From positions 1 to 33,360 of the forward strand of contig QZIZ01000123.1 of the NCBI GenBank assembly GCA_003599195.1: a DNA stretch of 33,360 nt, given 5' to 3'. The notes under the pieces were generated by a model, which saw nothing but the letters and a program-made list of their open reading frames with translations, was not told the DNA's origin and made no database searches. Source of the DNA: Deltaproteobacteria bacterium (lineage in GTDB: Bacteria; Desulfobacterota; Desulfobaccia; Desulfobaccales; 0-14-0-80-60-11). The first letter of the stretch is position 1. Each line of letters opens with the position of its first letter. This document shows, piece after piece, positions 8,327 to 14,950 of this stretch. Both the position numbers and the translations under genes were made by a program.

Positions 8327-8944
8327 ATGGGGCAGCCGAATGACTTGACCGTCAAGCTCAAGGTGACGGAAGCCTTGAGCAAGGACGTGGGCCGGGCCTA
8401 TGCCCGCATGGGCCCGGAAGACCTGGAGAAACTCCAGGTGACCATCGGCGACCTGTTGGAGGTGGCCGGGAAGCGAAAAACCGTGTGCAAGGCCATGCCG
8501 GCCTACAAGGAACTGCGGGGCCGCTCCCGGGTCCAACTGGACGGCATCAGCCGGGAAAATGCGGGCGCAGGGATAGATGATTGCGTGCAGGTGCGCAAGA
8601 TCACCTGCCGCGGCGCCGAACGGGTGGTCCTCACCCCGGTAAACATCACCCCCAGCGACCGGGACCTGCAGTACATCGGCAGCCTCCTGGACGGCCTGCC
8701 GGTGTTGGAGGGAGACCGCATCCGGGCCACCCTCTTCGGCAGCCGCAGTGCGGATTTCAAGGTGGACGGCCTGACCCCCCGGGGACCGGTGCTGATCAAT
8801 CCCACCACCATCCTGGTGATCGGCAGGACTACGTTCCAGGAAGCTCCCCGGGTGGTTTCCTATGAAGATATCGGCGGCCTCAAACCCCAGTTGCAGCGCA
8901 TCCGGGAGATGATCGAACTGCCGCTGCGCTATCCCGAGTTGTAG
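8327..8944 (+). pseudogene. N-terminal part of a CDC48/VAT-type AAA+ ATPase, truncated
   Basis: A 205-residue reading frame with a good Shine-Dalgarno (GGAGGGAG) before ATG 8327. It matches the substrate/cofactor-binding N domains of CDC48-type ATPases (double-psi barrel, then the CDC48_2 part) and enters the first ATPase domain with the signature YEDIGGLKPQLQRIREMIELP. It stops at RYPEL, before the Walker A motif, so no ATPase activity is possible. Full-length relatives have over 700 residues and two ATPase domains. The TAG stop is followed in the same frame by the end of a GvpF/L protein. CDC48-like ATPases have been seen beside gas vesicle genes elsewhere, which suits an originally intact cluster member. 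Confidence 0.75.
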
Positions 8945-9190
8945 AAGTTATGGACCGACCTGCGGGATTTTGTGGGGGAGGTGCGGGAACGCCGCTTGTT
9001 CTCCCGGGAAGTCACCGGCAGTAATAAAGACATGGTCTTTAATTGGGCCTTCCTGGTGCACGAGAAGGCCGTACCCAGCTTCCAGACCCGGATCAGGGAG
9101 GTCAACGCCCGGCATTCCTTCAGGGGGGTGGAATTCGATTGCACCGGCCCCTGGCCGCCTTACAGCTTCACCCCGCCCCTGGACCTCTGA
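8945..9190 (+). pseudogene. C-terminal fragment of a GvpF/GvpL gas vesicle protein
   Basis: Directly after the TAG of the ATPase fragment, in the same frame, about 80 codons encode the end of a GvpF/L protein. Typical elements are FNWAFLVHEKAVPSFQ and the family's terminal signature GPWPPYSF (compare GPWAPHNF in the complete copy at 13544). No start codon with a ribosome binding site precedes it. If the TAG were CAG the product would read YPEL-Q-KLWTDLRDF, suggesting a fused frame later broken by a single C-to-T change. Confidence 0.75.
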
Positions 9191-9266
9191 TTATTACCCA
9201 CAAATGGGGGTGAACTGGATAATTACGGGGACAGAGTTTTTGCGGGCCTCGCGCCCCCCTCACCTG

Positions 9267-9293
9267 CCCTCTCCCCCCTTCGGGGGGAGAGGG
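9267..9293. repeat. Perfect GC hairpin between gas vesicle gene fragments
   Basis: CCCTCTCCCCCC (9267-9278) and GGGGGGAGAGGG (9282-9293) form a perfect 12-bp stem with a 3-nt loop. No T-run follows. It resembles the dispersed CCCTCTCCCCC type repeats found in many genomes. The rest of 9191-9361 shows no clear promoter. Confidence 0.6.
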
Positions 9294-9361
9294 GAAATAC
9301 TTGATATATCCATGAGATATAAACTTTGGGTTATGATTAGCCTGGATCTGGAGGGAGAGGC

Positions 9362-9717
9362 ATGAGCTGCCTGTGTTATTGCATCGGCCCTCATCCCGGG
9401 CTGAAATTTCCGGGAACCCTGCGGGGAGTGGGAGGGCGGCCGGTCTACCGGGTGGCTCACCGGCGCTTGAGCGCGGCGGTTTCCCAGATCAACCCCGCCG
9501 ACCTGACCCCGGACCTGCCCAGGATCAGGGCCTATGAGCGGGTGGTGGTCGACCGCATTCTGGACAAAGGTATCGTCGTCGATGCCTGGGTCAAGGTGGC
9601 GCTGGTGGGTATCGAACTGCTGTCCGTTGAAGCCCGGGTGGTCATCGCTTCCGTTGAGACCTATTGAAGTATGCCGAGGCCATCGGCCTCACGGCCAGTG
9701 CGGCCGCTCCGGCATAA
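9362..9717 (+). pseudogene. gvpA: Chimera: GvpF N-terminus joined to the C-terminal part of GvpA, frameshifted
   Basis: After GGAGGGAGAGG and ATG 9362 the first 60 residues are a GvpF/L N-terminus (LCYCIG..., [26 protein letters not shown]). At about 9545 the frame passes into GvpA, the main gas vesicle shell protein: [39 protein letters not shown]. The frame ends in TGA at 9665. In the next frame the usual GvpA end follows exactly ([17 protein letters not shown], stop at 9715-9717), so one T is missing in TAT-TTG-AAG. The first part of GvpA (N-terminal helix and up to LAEVV) is absent. As read this is not a functional shell gene; it marks the gvpA position ahead of the gvpC-like genes. Confidence 0.8.
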
Positions 9718-9725
9718 GGCCGATA

Positions 9726-9780
9726 GGGGTAGTCCTCTTCCGGGAGGGGTGGAACACCGCTCCTCCCCGAAAGAGGCCCC
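9726..9780 (+). promoter_or_regulatory. Large stem-loop after gvpA
   Basis: GGGG (9726-9729) with CCCC (9777-9780) and CCTCTTCCGGGAGG with CTCCTCCCCGAAAGAGG form a long imperfect hairpin. No T-run follows, so it is more likely an RNA-stabilising or attenuating structure than a strong terminator. In other gas vesicle operons gvpA is expressed far above the downstream genes, which such a structure could support; that is inference. Confidence 0.5.
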
Positions 9781-9858
9781 TCAGCATCATTCAGGGGTGG
9801 GCATGGTGCTGCCTGCTTACCCCAAAAGGCCTGAACGCGCAAGGAAAGGAGATGTCAG

Positions 9859-10122
9859 ATGGGCCGCTTAACCGAAGAAATGACCCGGCTGTGTGGTGAG
9901 ATAGTGACTATGCGCCGGACCCGGAAGGAGTTTGTCAAGGACCTGAAAAACAACATGGCCGCCATGAAGGCCAACTTCCGCCGCCTTCATTCCGAGATGT
10001 TCCGGAAGGCCAAGGCGGAACGGCGGGCGGGAATGGTCCACCTAAGAAAAACGGTGGGCGGGATGCGGCACGCCTTGGCCGCGGACCTGGAAGGAGCGCG
10101 GCGGGCCTGGGCGGGCAAATGA
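9859..10122 (+). CDS. GvpC-like gas vesicle protein, short copy
   Basis: An 87-residue, strongly basic, all-helical protein; AAGGAAAGGAG precedes the ATG. From residue 25 it is built of a 33-residue unit (25-57) and a partial unit (58-84). Positions repeating between units include Leu5, Val/Met9 and Met12; unit 1 also has Phe16, His20, Met23 and AKAER at 27-31. Cyanobacterial GvpC, which lines the outer face of the vesicle and stiffens it, is made of 33-residue repeats with a similar A-R-x-A-x-A-E-(K/R) segment. The place right after gvpA and before gvpN is the classical gvpC place. The first 24 residues match those of the next gene, so the two are tandem duplicates. I infer a GvpC-type function; sequence identity to known GvpC is low. 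Confidence 0.65.
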   Translation: MGRLTEEMTRLCGEIVTMRRTRKEFVKDLKNNMAAMKANFRRLHSEMFRKAKAERRAGMVHLRKTVGGMRHALAADLEGARRAWAGK

Positions 10123-10165
10123 GCCTGCGGTCTCATCCCTCCATCTAATAAGGAGATCATTATAC

Positions 10166-10693
10166 ATGGGGCCTTTAACTGAAAGTATGACCCGGTTATG
10201 CGGTGAGATTGTGGCCCTGCGGGGAGAACGCCTGCATTTCATCCGGGACCTGCGCCAAAATGTGGCCGGGATGCAGGCCCAGTTTCGTCACAGCCACTCC
10301 GAGATGGCGCGCCGGGCTAAAGCGGAACGGCAAGGCTTCGTTAAGTCCCTGGGCCACGAAGTGGCTTCCCTAAGGGCGGGCTTCCGCGGGGCCCATAAGG
10401 ACATGGCCCGGAAAACCAAGGCGGAACGCCGGGCTGCCGTGAATCACCTGAAAAAGACGGTGGGCTGGATGCGCCGGGAGTTTTCTAGTGATCTGGCCGG
10501 CGCCCACCGCATCTGGTTAGGACCTTCCCCCGGGGAACTCCGGGCCAAGGCTGAAGCGGAACGGCGGGCCAGGGAGGCAGCCGAGCGGGACCGGCTGGCC
10601 GCGGAAGCCATGGCCAAAGAAGCGGCGGCCCAGCAGAAAGCCGCTCCCGAGGTCAAGGAAGAGGCCCGGCATCCCGGGAAAAAGAAAGGCTGA
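10166..10693 (+). CDS. GvpC-like gas vesicle protein, long copy
   Basis: A 175-residue paralogue of the preceding gene, sharing its N-terminus (MTRLCGEIV) and differing by one extra repeat. Units are 25-57, 58-90 and a partial 91-117, each exactly 33 residues apart, with the recurrent segment M-A-R-(R/K)-(A/T)-K-A-E-R and Phe at unit position 16. The last 58 residues are a charged Ala/Glu/Lys/Arg helix (AEAERRAREAAERDR) ending in a lysine tail, absent from the short copy. AAGGAG precedes the ATG. By repeat length, amphipathic character and position between gvpA and gvpN, I infer a GvpC-type outer-surface strengthening protein. A generic coiled coil is the alternative. Confidence 0.68.
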   Translation: MGPLTESMTRLCGEIVALRGERLHFIRDLRQNVAGMQAQFRHSHSEMARRAKAERQGFVKSLGHEVASLRAGFRGAHKDMARKTKAERRAAVNHLKKTVGWMRREFSSDLAGAHRIWLGPSPGELRAKAEAERRAREAAERDRLAAEAMAKEAAAQQKAAPEVKEEARHPGKKKG

Positions 10694-10718
10694 TCTGCCT
10701 AACTGGTGAGGTGCGGCA

Positions 10719-11111
10719 ATGACCCGCGTTCAGAAAGCAAGGGAACCGGAGGGACAGGCGAGCTGCCTGGCGGGAGGCTTCGAGGAAGTTACCTGCTCCT
10801 TCTGCGGCGGCCGGGGCACAGACCCCTTCGGTGTCATGTCCTGGTACTCCACCTGTGTAGTTTGCGGCGGCAAGGGGAGGGTGCTGGTGCCGGAGTATCG
10901 CCGGCGCTGCGCCCACTGCCGGGGGACCGGGGCCATCAAGCGTTTCACCTGCACCATCTGTCACGGCACCGACTTTGTGCCCGGACTCCCCGGTCCCTTC
11001 CTGGTCTGCCCGGAGTGCCGCGGGTCCGGTGACGACGGCTCCATCCCGGCCATGGCTTGCCAGAGGTGCCGGGGCCGGGGCGTGGTGCCACAGAGGGCCG
11101 GCAAAAAATAG
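10719..11111 (+). CDS. DnaJ-type zinc-finger protein without J domain (gas vesicle cluster), copy 1
   Basis: A 130-residue protein with six CxxCxGxG-like motifs: CSFCGGRG, CVVCGGKG, CAHCRGTG, CTICHGTD, CPECRGSG and CQRCRGRG. DnaJ/Hsp40 has four such motifs binding two zinc ions; six would suit three. There is no HPD J-domain and no C-terminal substrate domain, so it is not DnaJ. In DnaJ this module helps hold unfolded protein. A role in handling the hydrophobic shell proteins is an inference from the location between the gvpC-like genes and gvpN. A second protein of the same design lies at 12868. Confidence 0.75.
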   Translation: MTRVQKAREPEGQASCLAGGFEEVTCSFCGGRGTDPFGVMSWYSTCVVCGGKGRVLVPEYRRRCAHCRGTGAIKRFTCTICHGTDFVPGLPGPFLVCPECRGSGDDGSIPAMACQRCRGRGVVPQRAGKK

Positions 11112-11118
11112 CAAAACT

Positions 11119-11144
11119 CCCTGCCCCTGGCTCCAGGGGCAGGG
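11119..11144. terminator. Strong stem-loop upstream of gvpN, possible terminator or processing site
   Basis: CCCTGCCCCTGG (11119-11130) and CCAGGGGCAGGG (11133-11144) are perfect 12-base arms with a 2-nt gap. The stem begins 8 nt after the preceding stop. No T-run follows, so classical intrinsic termination is uncertain. Confidence 0.45.
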
Positions 11145-11265
11145 CCTTGATCATCGCAGATGTTCATGGGGCTTGGCCTACCCGCAAGCCAGGGAGCAAC
11201 GTCCTTAACTTTCAACTTTAAACTTTACTTTGAACCTTGAACCATTCCAACCAGGAGCGACGCGC

Positions 11266-12276
11266 ATGAGCGGTGAGCAGCGGAAAAGGGCCGCGGTGGC
11301 CGTGGTGAAGGCGGAAAACCGGGACGACCAGGTGACGCCGGAAGCCGGTCCGGAATTCGTGGAAACTCCTTATGTCCAGGATCTGACCAAACGCGGCCTG
11401 GCCTACCTGGAGGTGGGCTATCCGGTCCACTTCGCCGGTCCGGCGGGAACCGGGAAAACCACCCTGGCCTTTCATGTGGCCGCCAGGCGAGGCCGGCCGG
11501 TGGTCCTGATACACGGGGACGATGAGTTCGGGAGTTCCGACCTGGTGGGCCGCCACTCCGGTTACCGTAAACAGAAACTCATCGACAACTTCATCCATTC
11601 CGTCCTCAAGACGGAAGAGTCCATGAATATCATGTGGATGGACAACCGCCTCACCATGGCCTGCAAAGACGGCTATACCCTCATCTACGATGAATTCACC
11701 CGCTCCCGGCCCGAGGCCAATAACGCCCTTCTCAGCATCCTGGAGGAAAAGATCCTTAATCTGCCCAAGATGTCCCGGGGCGGAGACGGTTACCTGGAGG
11801 TCCACCCGGATTTCCGGGCCATCTTTACTTCCAATCCCGAGGAATATGCCGGGGTCAATAAGACCCAGGACGCCCTCATGGACCGCCTCATCACCGTCAG
11901 CCTGGGCCATTTCGACCGGGAGACGGAGGTGCAGATCACCATGGCCAAATCCGGCCTTCCCCGAACGGATGCCGGGATCATTGTCGAGGTGGTGCGGGAA
12001 CTGCGGGGTTTTGGGGTCAACAATCATCGCCCCACCATCCGGGCCTGCATCGCCATTGCCAAAATCCTGGCGCACCAGGGGGCCCGGGCCCATCAGGACG
12101 ATCCCGTCTTCCAATGGGCCTGCCGGGATGTCCTCAATACCGACAGCGCCAAGGTCACCCGGGGCGGCCAATCCATCATGGGCGAAAAGGTGGAGGAAGT
12201 GATCCGCAGTGTCTTTGGTTTGCGCCGGCAAGCCTCCCCCAGAAGCGGCCGGGGTTCAAGGCCGCATCAGGAGTAA
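11266..12276 (+). CDS. gvpN: Gas vesicle protein GvpN (MoxR-like AAA+ ATPase)
   Basis: A 336-residue AAA+ ATPase of the MoxR/NorQ type. Walker A is GPAGTGKTT (residues 58-66) and Walker B TLIYDEF (138-144). The family stretch FVETPYVQDLTKRGLAYLE precedes them, and FTSNPEEYAGVNKTQDALMDR follows with the sensor asparagine and the arginine region. GvpN is needed for growth of gas vesicles beyond small bicones in other organisms. The start is ATG 11266 with AGGAG 8 nt upstream; an in-frame TTG at 11230 lies in low-complexity spacer. The following small gene starts 4 bp after its stop. Confidence 0.92.
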   Translation: MSGEQRKRAAVAVVKAENRDDQVTPEAGPEFVETPYVQDLTKRGLAYLEVGYPVHFAGPAGTGKTTLAFHVAARRGRPVVLIHGDDEFGSSDLVGRHSGYRKQKLIDNFIHSVLKTEESMNIMWMDNRLTMACKDGYTLIYDEFTRSRPEANNALLSILEEKILNLPKMSRGGDGYLEVHPDFRAIFTSNPEEYAGVNKTQDALMDRLITVSLGHFDRETEVQITMAKSGLPRTDAGIIVEVVRELRGFGVNNHRPTIRACIAIAKILAHQGARAHQDDPVFQWACRDVLNTDSAKVTRGGQSIMGEKVEEVIRSVFGLRRQASPRSGRGSRPHQE

Positions 12277-12280
12277 GATA

Positions 12281-12577
12281 ATGGCCATTCCCAGGAGGGG
12301 TCTGCAATACATCCGCACCCTGTCGGGCCGGGTAAGAAAGGCCACGCTGCCTCATGAGGCCTATCTGCGCATCAGCCACATCGAAATGGAAAAGGCCCGG
12401 AAGACCCAGGAGAGCGAGAAGGCCAGGCAGATGATGGCTGACATCTCCGCCCGTCTCCAGGAAATTGAGGTTGAAAAGGACGGCTTGCTGCAGGCGCTGG
12501 GAGAGAGGGACGTCAAACCTCCCAAGGGGAACTCCAGGCCGCTGGAGAAGGGCGGCGGTTTCAAAATAAAATATTAA
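12281..12577 (+). CDS. Small gas vesicle cluster protein, function unknown
   Basis: A 98-residue basic protein with AGGAG 7 nt before ATG 12281 and only 4 bp after gvpN, so almost certainly co-translated with it. The N-terminus IPRRGLQYIRTLSGRVRKATL is followed by a long charged helix (residues 25-75, probably coiled coil) and a basic tail. I recall similar short proteins beside gvpN in other proteobacterial clusters. By position it could match the gene called gvpV in Serratia, but I cannot confirm homology. Confidence 0.7.
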   Translation: MAIPRRGLQYIRTLSGRVRKATLPHEAYLRISHIEMEKARKTQESEKARQMMADISARLQEIEVEKDGLLQALGERDVKPPKGNSRPLEKGGGFKIKY

Positions 12578-12588
12578 TCTCAACCCAG

Positions 12589-12852
12589 ATGGTGATGCCG
12601 ATGCCGAGCATAATGACTTCCGACCAATTGCGGACCATGCGCCATGTCAAAAGCTACCGGGCCTGTCCCACCTCCACGGGCATGCCCATGTGGTGCCTGG
12701 AAATGGGCCGCGTCTACCAGGAAGAGTTAGCCCTGTCCATCAGGAAAATGCGGCGGCTGCGCCGTCTGTACCAGGAAGAGGCGGCCAGGTGCCACCGGGA
12801 ACTGCGGCGCCGCTGGCTGGCCGCGGCAGGGCGGCAGAGCCGCTCCAGTTAA
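12589..12852 (+). CDS. Small Met- and Arg-rich protein of the gas vesicle cluster
   Basis: An 87-residue frame between two gas vesicle cluster genes, in line with the operon. The N-terminus has several in-frame Met codons (12589, 12595, 12601, 12613) without a clear Shine-Dalgarno, so the start is uncertain. The second half is an amphipathic, very basic helix (IRKMRRLRRLYQEEAARCHR). No known domain is recognised. The tight fit between neighbours (16 bp to the next start) supports a real gene. Confidence 0.5.
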   Translation: MVMPMPSIMTSDQLRTMRHVKSYRACPTSTGMPMWCLEMGRVYQEELALSIRKMRRLRRLYQEEAARCHRELRRRWLAAAGRQSRSS

Positions 12853-12867
12853 AGGGAGACCCGGGCC

Positions 12868-13236
12868 ATGGAATACGCCTGGCAGATCCTCCACCGCTTC
12901 GGCCCGGCGCCCGGTAAACCAAGCCGCAACCTGCGCTTCGTGAACGAAGTGACCTGCGCCTACTGCCGCGGGGCCGGGAGCGATCCCCAATACAGCAGCG
13001 CCTCCGGCTGTCCGGTGTGCCGCGGCGCAGGGCGGGTGGGGGTTGTGCCCCCGGTGATGGTCTGCCGGCGCTGCGGCGGCTCCGGACGGGTGGGAGGAGA
13101 TTTGATCTGCCTCACCTGCAAGGGCATCGGCATGGTCCCGGTTGCCCCCGGGGCCGGTCCTTGTCCCAGGTGCGGCGGCACTGGGGCAGAGGGAATTTTT
13201 TATTGTCACGTCTGTAAAGGGCAAGGAATCGCCTGA
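12868..13236 (+). CDS. DnaJ-type zinc-finger protein without J domain (gas vesicle cluster), copy 2
   Basis: A 122-residue protein, again with six zinc motifs: CAYCRGAG, CPVCRGAG, CRRCGGSG, CLTCKGIG, CPRCGGTG and CHVCKGQG. Like copy 1 at 10719 it lacks the J domain and the DnaJ C-terminal domains. The N-terminal 35 residues differ between copies; the zinc part is alike in spacing, pointing to an old duplication. AAAGGGAG precedes the ATG. It probably binds three zinc ions and may bind unfolded client protein; that function is inferred from DnaJ only. Confidence 0.75.
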   Translation: MEYAWQILHRFGPAPGKPSRNLRFVNEVTCAYCRGAGSDPQYSSASGCPVCRGAGRVGVVPPVMVCRRCGGSGRVGGDLICLTCKGIGMVPVAPGAGPCPRCGGTGAEGIFYCHVCKGQGIA

Positions 13237-13258
13237 CGTCCGCGCATGGAGAACGGAA

Positions 13259-13459
13259 ATGAGATTAAATTGCCTGTCCTGCGGCCATAAAGTGGAGTTG
13301 GACAACGCTTATGACGAATTTGAGGGTCCGGTTAAGTGCCTGTGCGGTACTATGCTGGAGATCCGGACCAAAGAGGGCTTGCTCAAGGCCATTAAAGTAA
13401 TGGACCCCCAAACCCCGCGGCCTTCCCAACCCCCGGGAATGCCGGGAGCAGCCGCTTAA
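13259..13459 (+). CDS. Small zinc-ribbon protein of the gas vesicle cluster
   Basis: A 66-residue protein. The first 35 residues form a putative zinc ribbon: CLSC near the start and CLC about 20 residues later, with an acidic DNAYDEFEG between. The C-terminal 20 residues are Pro-rich. ATG 13259 with GGAGAACGG upstream gives the compact domain start MRLNCLSCGHK; the frame is open further upstream but overlaps the previous gene. It is the third cysteine-rich protein in this cluster. No catalytic role is visible. Confidence 0.7.
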   Translation: MRLNCLSCGHKVELDNAYDEFEGPVKCLCGTMLEIRTKEGLLKAIKVMDPQTPRPSQPPGMPGAAA

Positions 13460-13543
13460 GGAATGCCGGGGTAGGGTAATGCAGGTTTATCCTTTGGAAC
13501 TTGGGGATGCCAACCCGGTTCCCCCTGACAAAGAGAGAACGAT

Positions 13544-14305
13544 ATGTCGACGCTCTCCGCCGCCAGAAGAGGAAAATATTTATACGCCATAGTGGCCGGT
13601 CCGGGAAAGCGCAGCTATAGCCTGGCCGGCATCGGCGGGATGCCGGTTTACACCATCTCCAACGGCCGCCTGGCCGCAGTGGTGAGCGACGCCGCCAATG
13701 GCAAGATCCGGCCGGAACGCCGCCACCTGGCCGCCCAGCAGGCTGTCCTCAAGGGGCTGCTGGCCGCCACCGACGCCATGTTACCCATGGCATTCGGCAT
13801 CATTGCCAATGGTCCCCAGGCCATCCAGAAGATCCTCGCCAGGAATCAGGAGGCCTGCCTTAAACAGCTCCGGCAGGTGGCCGGGATGGTGGAGATGGGG
13901 CTGCGGGTCTCCTGGGACGTGCCCAATATTTTTGAATATTTCATCAATACCCATCCGGAATTGCGGGCGGCCCGGGATCGTTTTCTGGGCCCACACCGGA
14001 ACCCCTCCCAGGAAGACAAGATCGAGCTGGGGCGCATGTTCGACCGCCTCCTGAACGAGGACCGGGACGCTCACACCGGGAAGGTGGAGGAGATCCTGTT
14101 CCCCTGTTGCCGGGAGATCAAACGGAACAACTGCCGCCATGAACGCGAAGTGATGAACCTCGCCTGCCTGGTGCGCCGCGATGCCCGCGACCGGTTTGAA
14201 AAGGGCGTATTTACAGCAGCCAAACTCTTTGACAACAGCTTTACCTTTGACTATCACGGCCCCTGGGCCCCCCATAATTTCGTGCAACTGGAACTGGAGT
14301 TTTGA
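13544..14305 (+). CDS. gvpF: Gas vesicle protein GvpF/GvpL, complete copy
   Basis: A 253-residue protein of the GvpL/GvpF family. It has the N-terminal beta hairpin YLYAIV with MPVYTISNGRLAAVVSDA, the mid-part MLPMAFGIIA, the helical region FEYFINTHPELRAARDR and the final signature GPWAPHNFVQLELEF. GvpF in other systems contacts GvpA and acts early in assembly as an accessory or adaptor. The usual length and all landmarks are present, unlike the two fragments at 8945 and 9362. AAAGAGAG precedes the ATG. GvpF and GvpL are not separable with confidence here. Confidence 0.9.
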   Translation: MSTLSAARRGKYLYAIVAGPGKRSYSLAGIGGMPVYTISNGRLAAVVSDAANGKIRPERRHLAAQQAVLKGLLAATDAMLPMAFGIIANGPQAIQKILARNQEACLKQLRQVAGMVEMGLRVSWDVPNIFEYFINTHPELRAARDRFLGPHRNPSQEDKIELGRMFDRLLNEDRDAHTGKVEEILFPCCREIKRNNCRHEREVMNLACLVRRDARDRFEKGVFTAAKLFDNSFTFDYHGPWAPHNFVQLELEF

Positions 14306-14330
14306 ACCCAGGATCCGGCAGGGAGAAAAA

Positions 14331-14657
14331 ATGTTTCTGGTGGATGACTTGCTGCTGTCCCCGATTAAAGGCATCTTCTGGGTCTTCCAGGAGATCTACG
14401 ACGCGGCCCGGCAGGAACAGGCCGGCGAAGGGGAGGCCCTCACCGCCGCCTTAAGCGAACTCTACCTGAGGCTGGAAACCGGGCAGATCACTGAGACGGA
14501 GTTTGACGCCCGAGAGAAAGAACTCCTGGACCGCCTGGACCTTCTTGAAGCTCGGGATGAGACCGCATCGGCCCCCGCAAAGAAGTCGGCCAAACCCCGG
14601 AAGAAAGCAAGCGTCGGCAAGGCGAAAAATAAGGGGCTAAAGAAGCCGCGGCGATGA
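14331..14657 (+). CDS. gvpG: Gas vesicle protein GvpG
   Basis: A 108-residue protein with the GvpG N-terminus FLVDDLLLSPIKGIFWVFQE, a predicted coiled coil, and LYLRLETGQITETEFDARE. The last 30 residues are a Lys/Ala/Pro tail. GvpG is an assembly accessory protein usually encoded beside gvpF/L, as here (25 bp spacing). GGGAGAAAAA stands before ATG 14331. Confidence 0.88.
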   Translation: MFLVDDLLLSPIKGIFWVFQEIYDAARQEQAGEGEALTAALSELYLRLETGQITETEFDAREKELLDRLDLLEARDETASAPAKKSAKPRKKASVGKAKNKGLKKPRR

Positions 14658-14950
14658 AGGGGTGGCTCCGGAGGTGGCGCTGAGGGAGCGGCGAGCCTGG
14701 GGAGGTCAAACCCGGAACCCCCTTAATTAGCCGGGCGCCATCCCCGGATGTCCATGATCATGCTTGCCGAGGACCGCAGGAGCCGCAGAATGAAACTCCT
14801 TCAGGGTTGGGTCAGGTCCTGAATCGGCCTCCAGGAAGTTGACAAGGTAGTCCGAACCCCTGGAGGAAAAACAAGGGGGCGCCTAAGTATTGAAGGCTTG
14901 AGTAGATGGGGAACGGCCTGTCAGCAAACCTGCACATGGAGGGTAATAAC

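Noticed and set aside
10719..11111. Annotation as the chaperone DnaJ
   Set aside because: There is no J domain with HPD and no C-terminal substrate-binding domains; only the zinc-motif part is present, with six rather than four motifs.
11187..12852. Minus-strand and alternative-frame open frames across gvpN and the zinc-protein genes
   Set aside because: They are shadows of the plus-strand genes, which carry good Shine-Dalgarno sites and clear family motifs.
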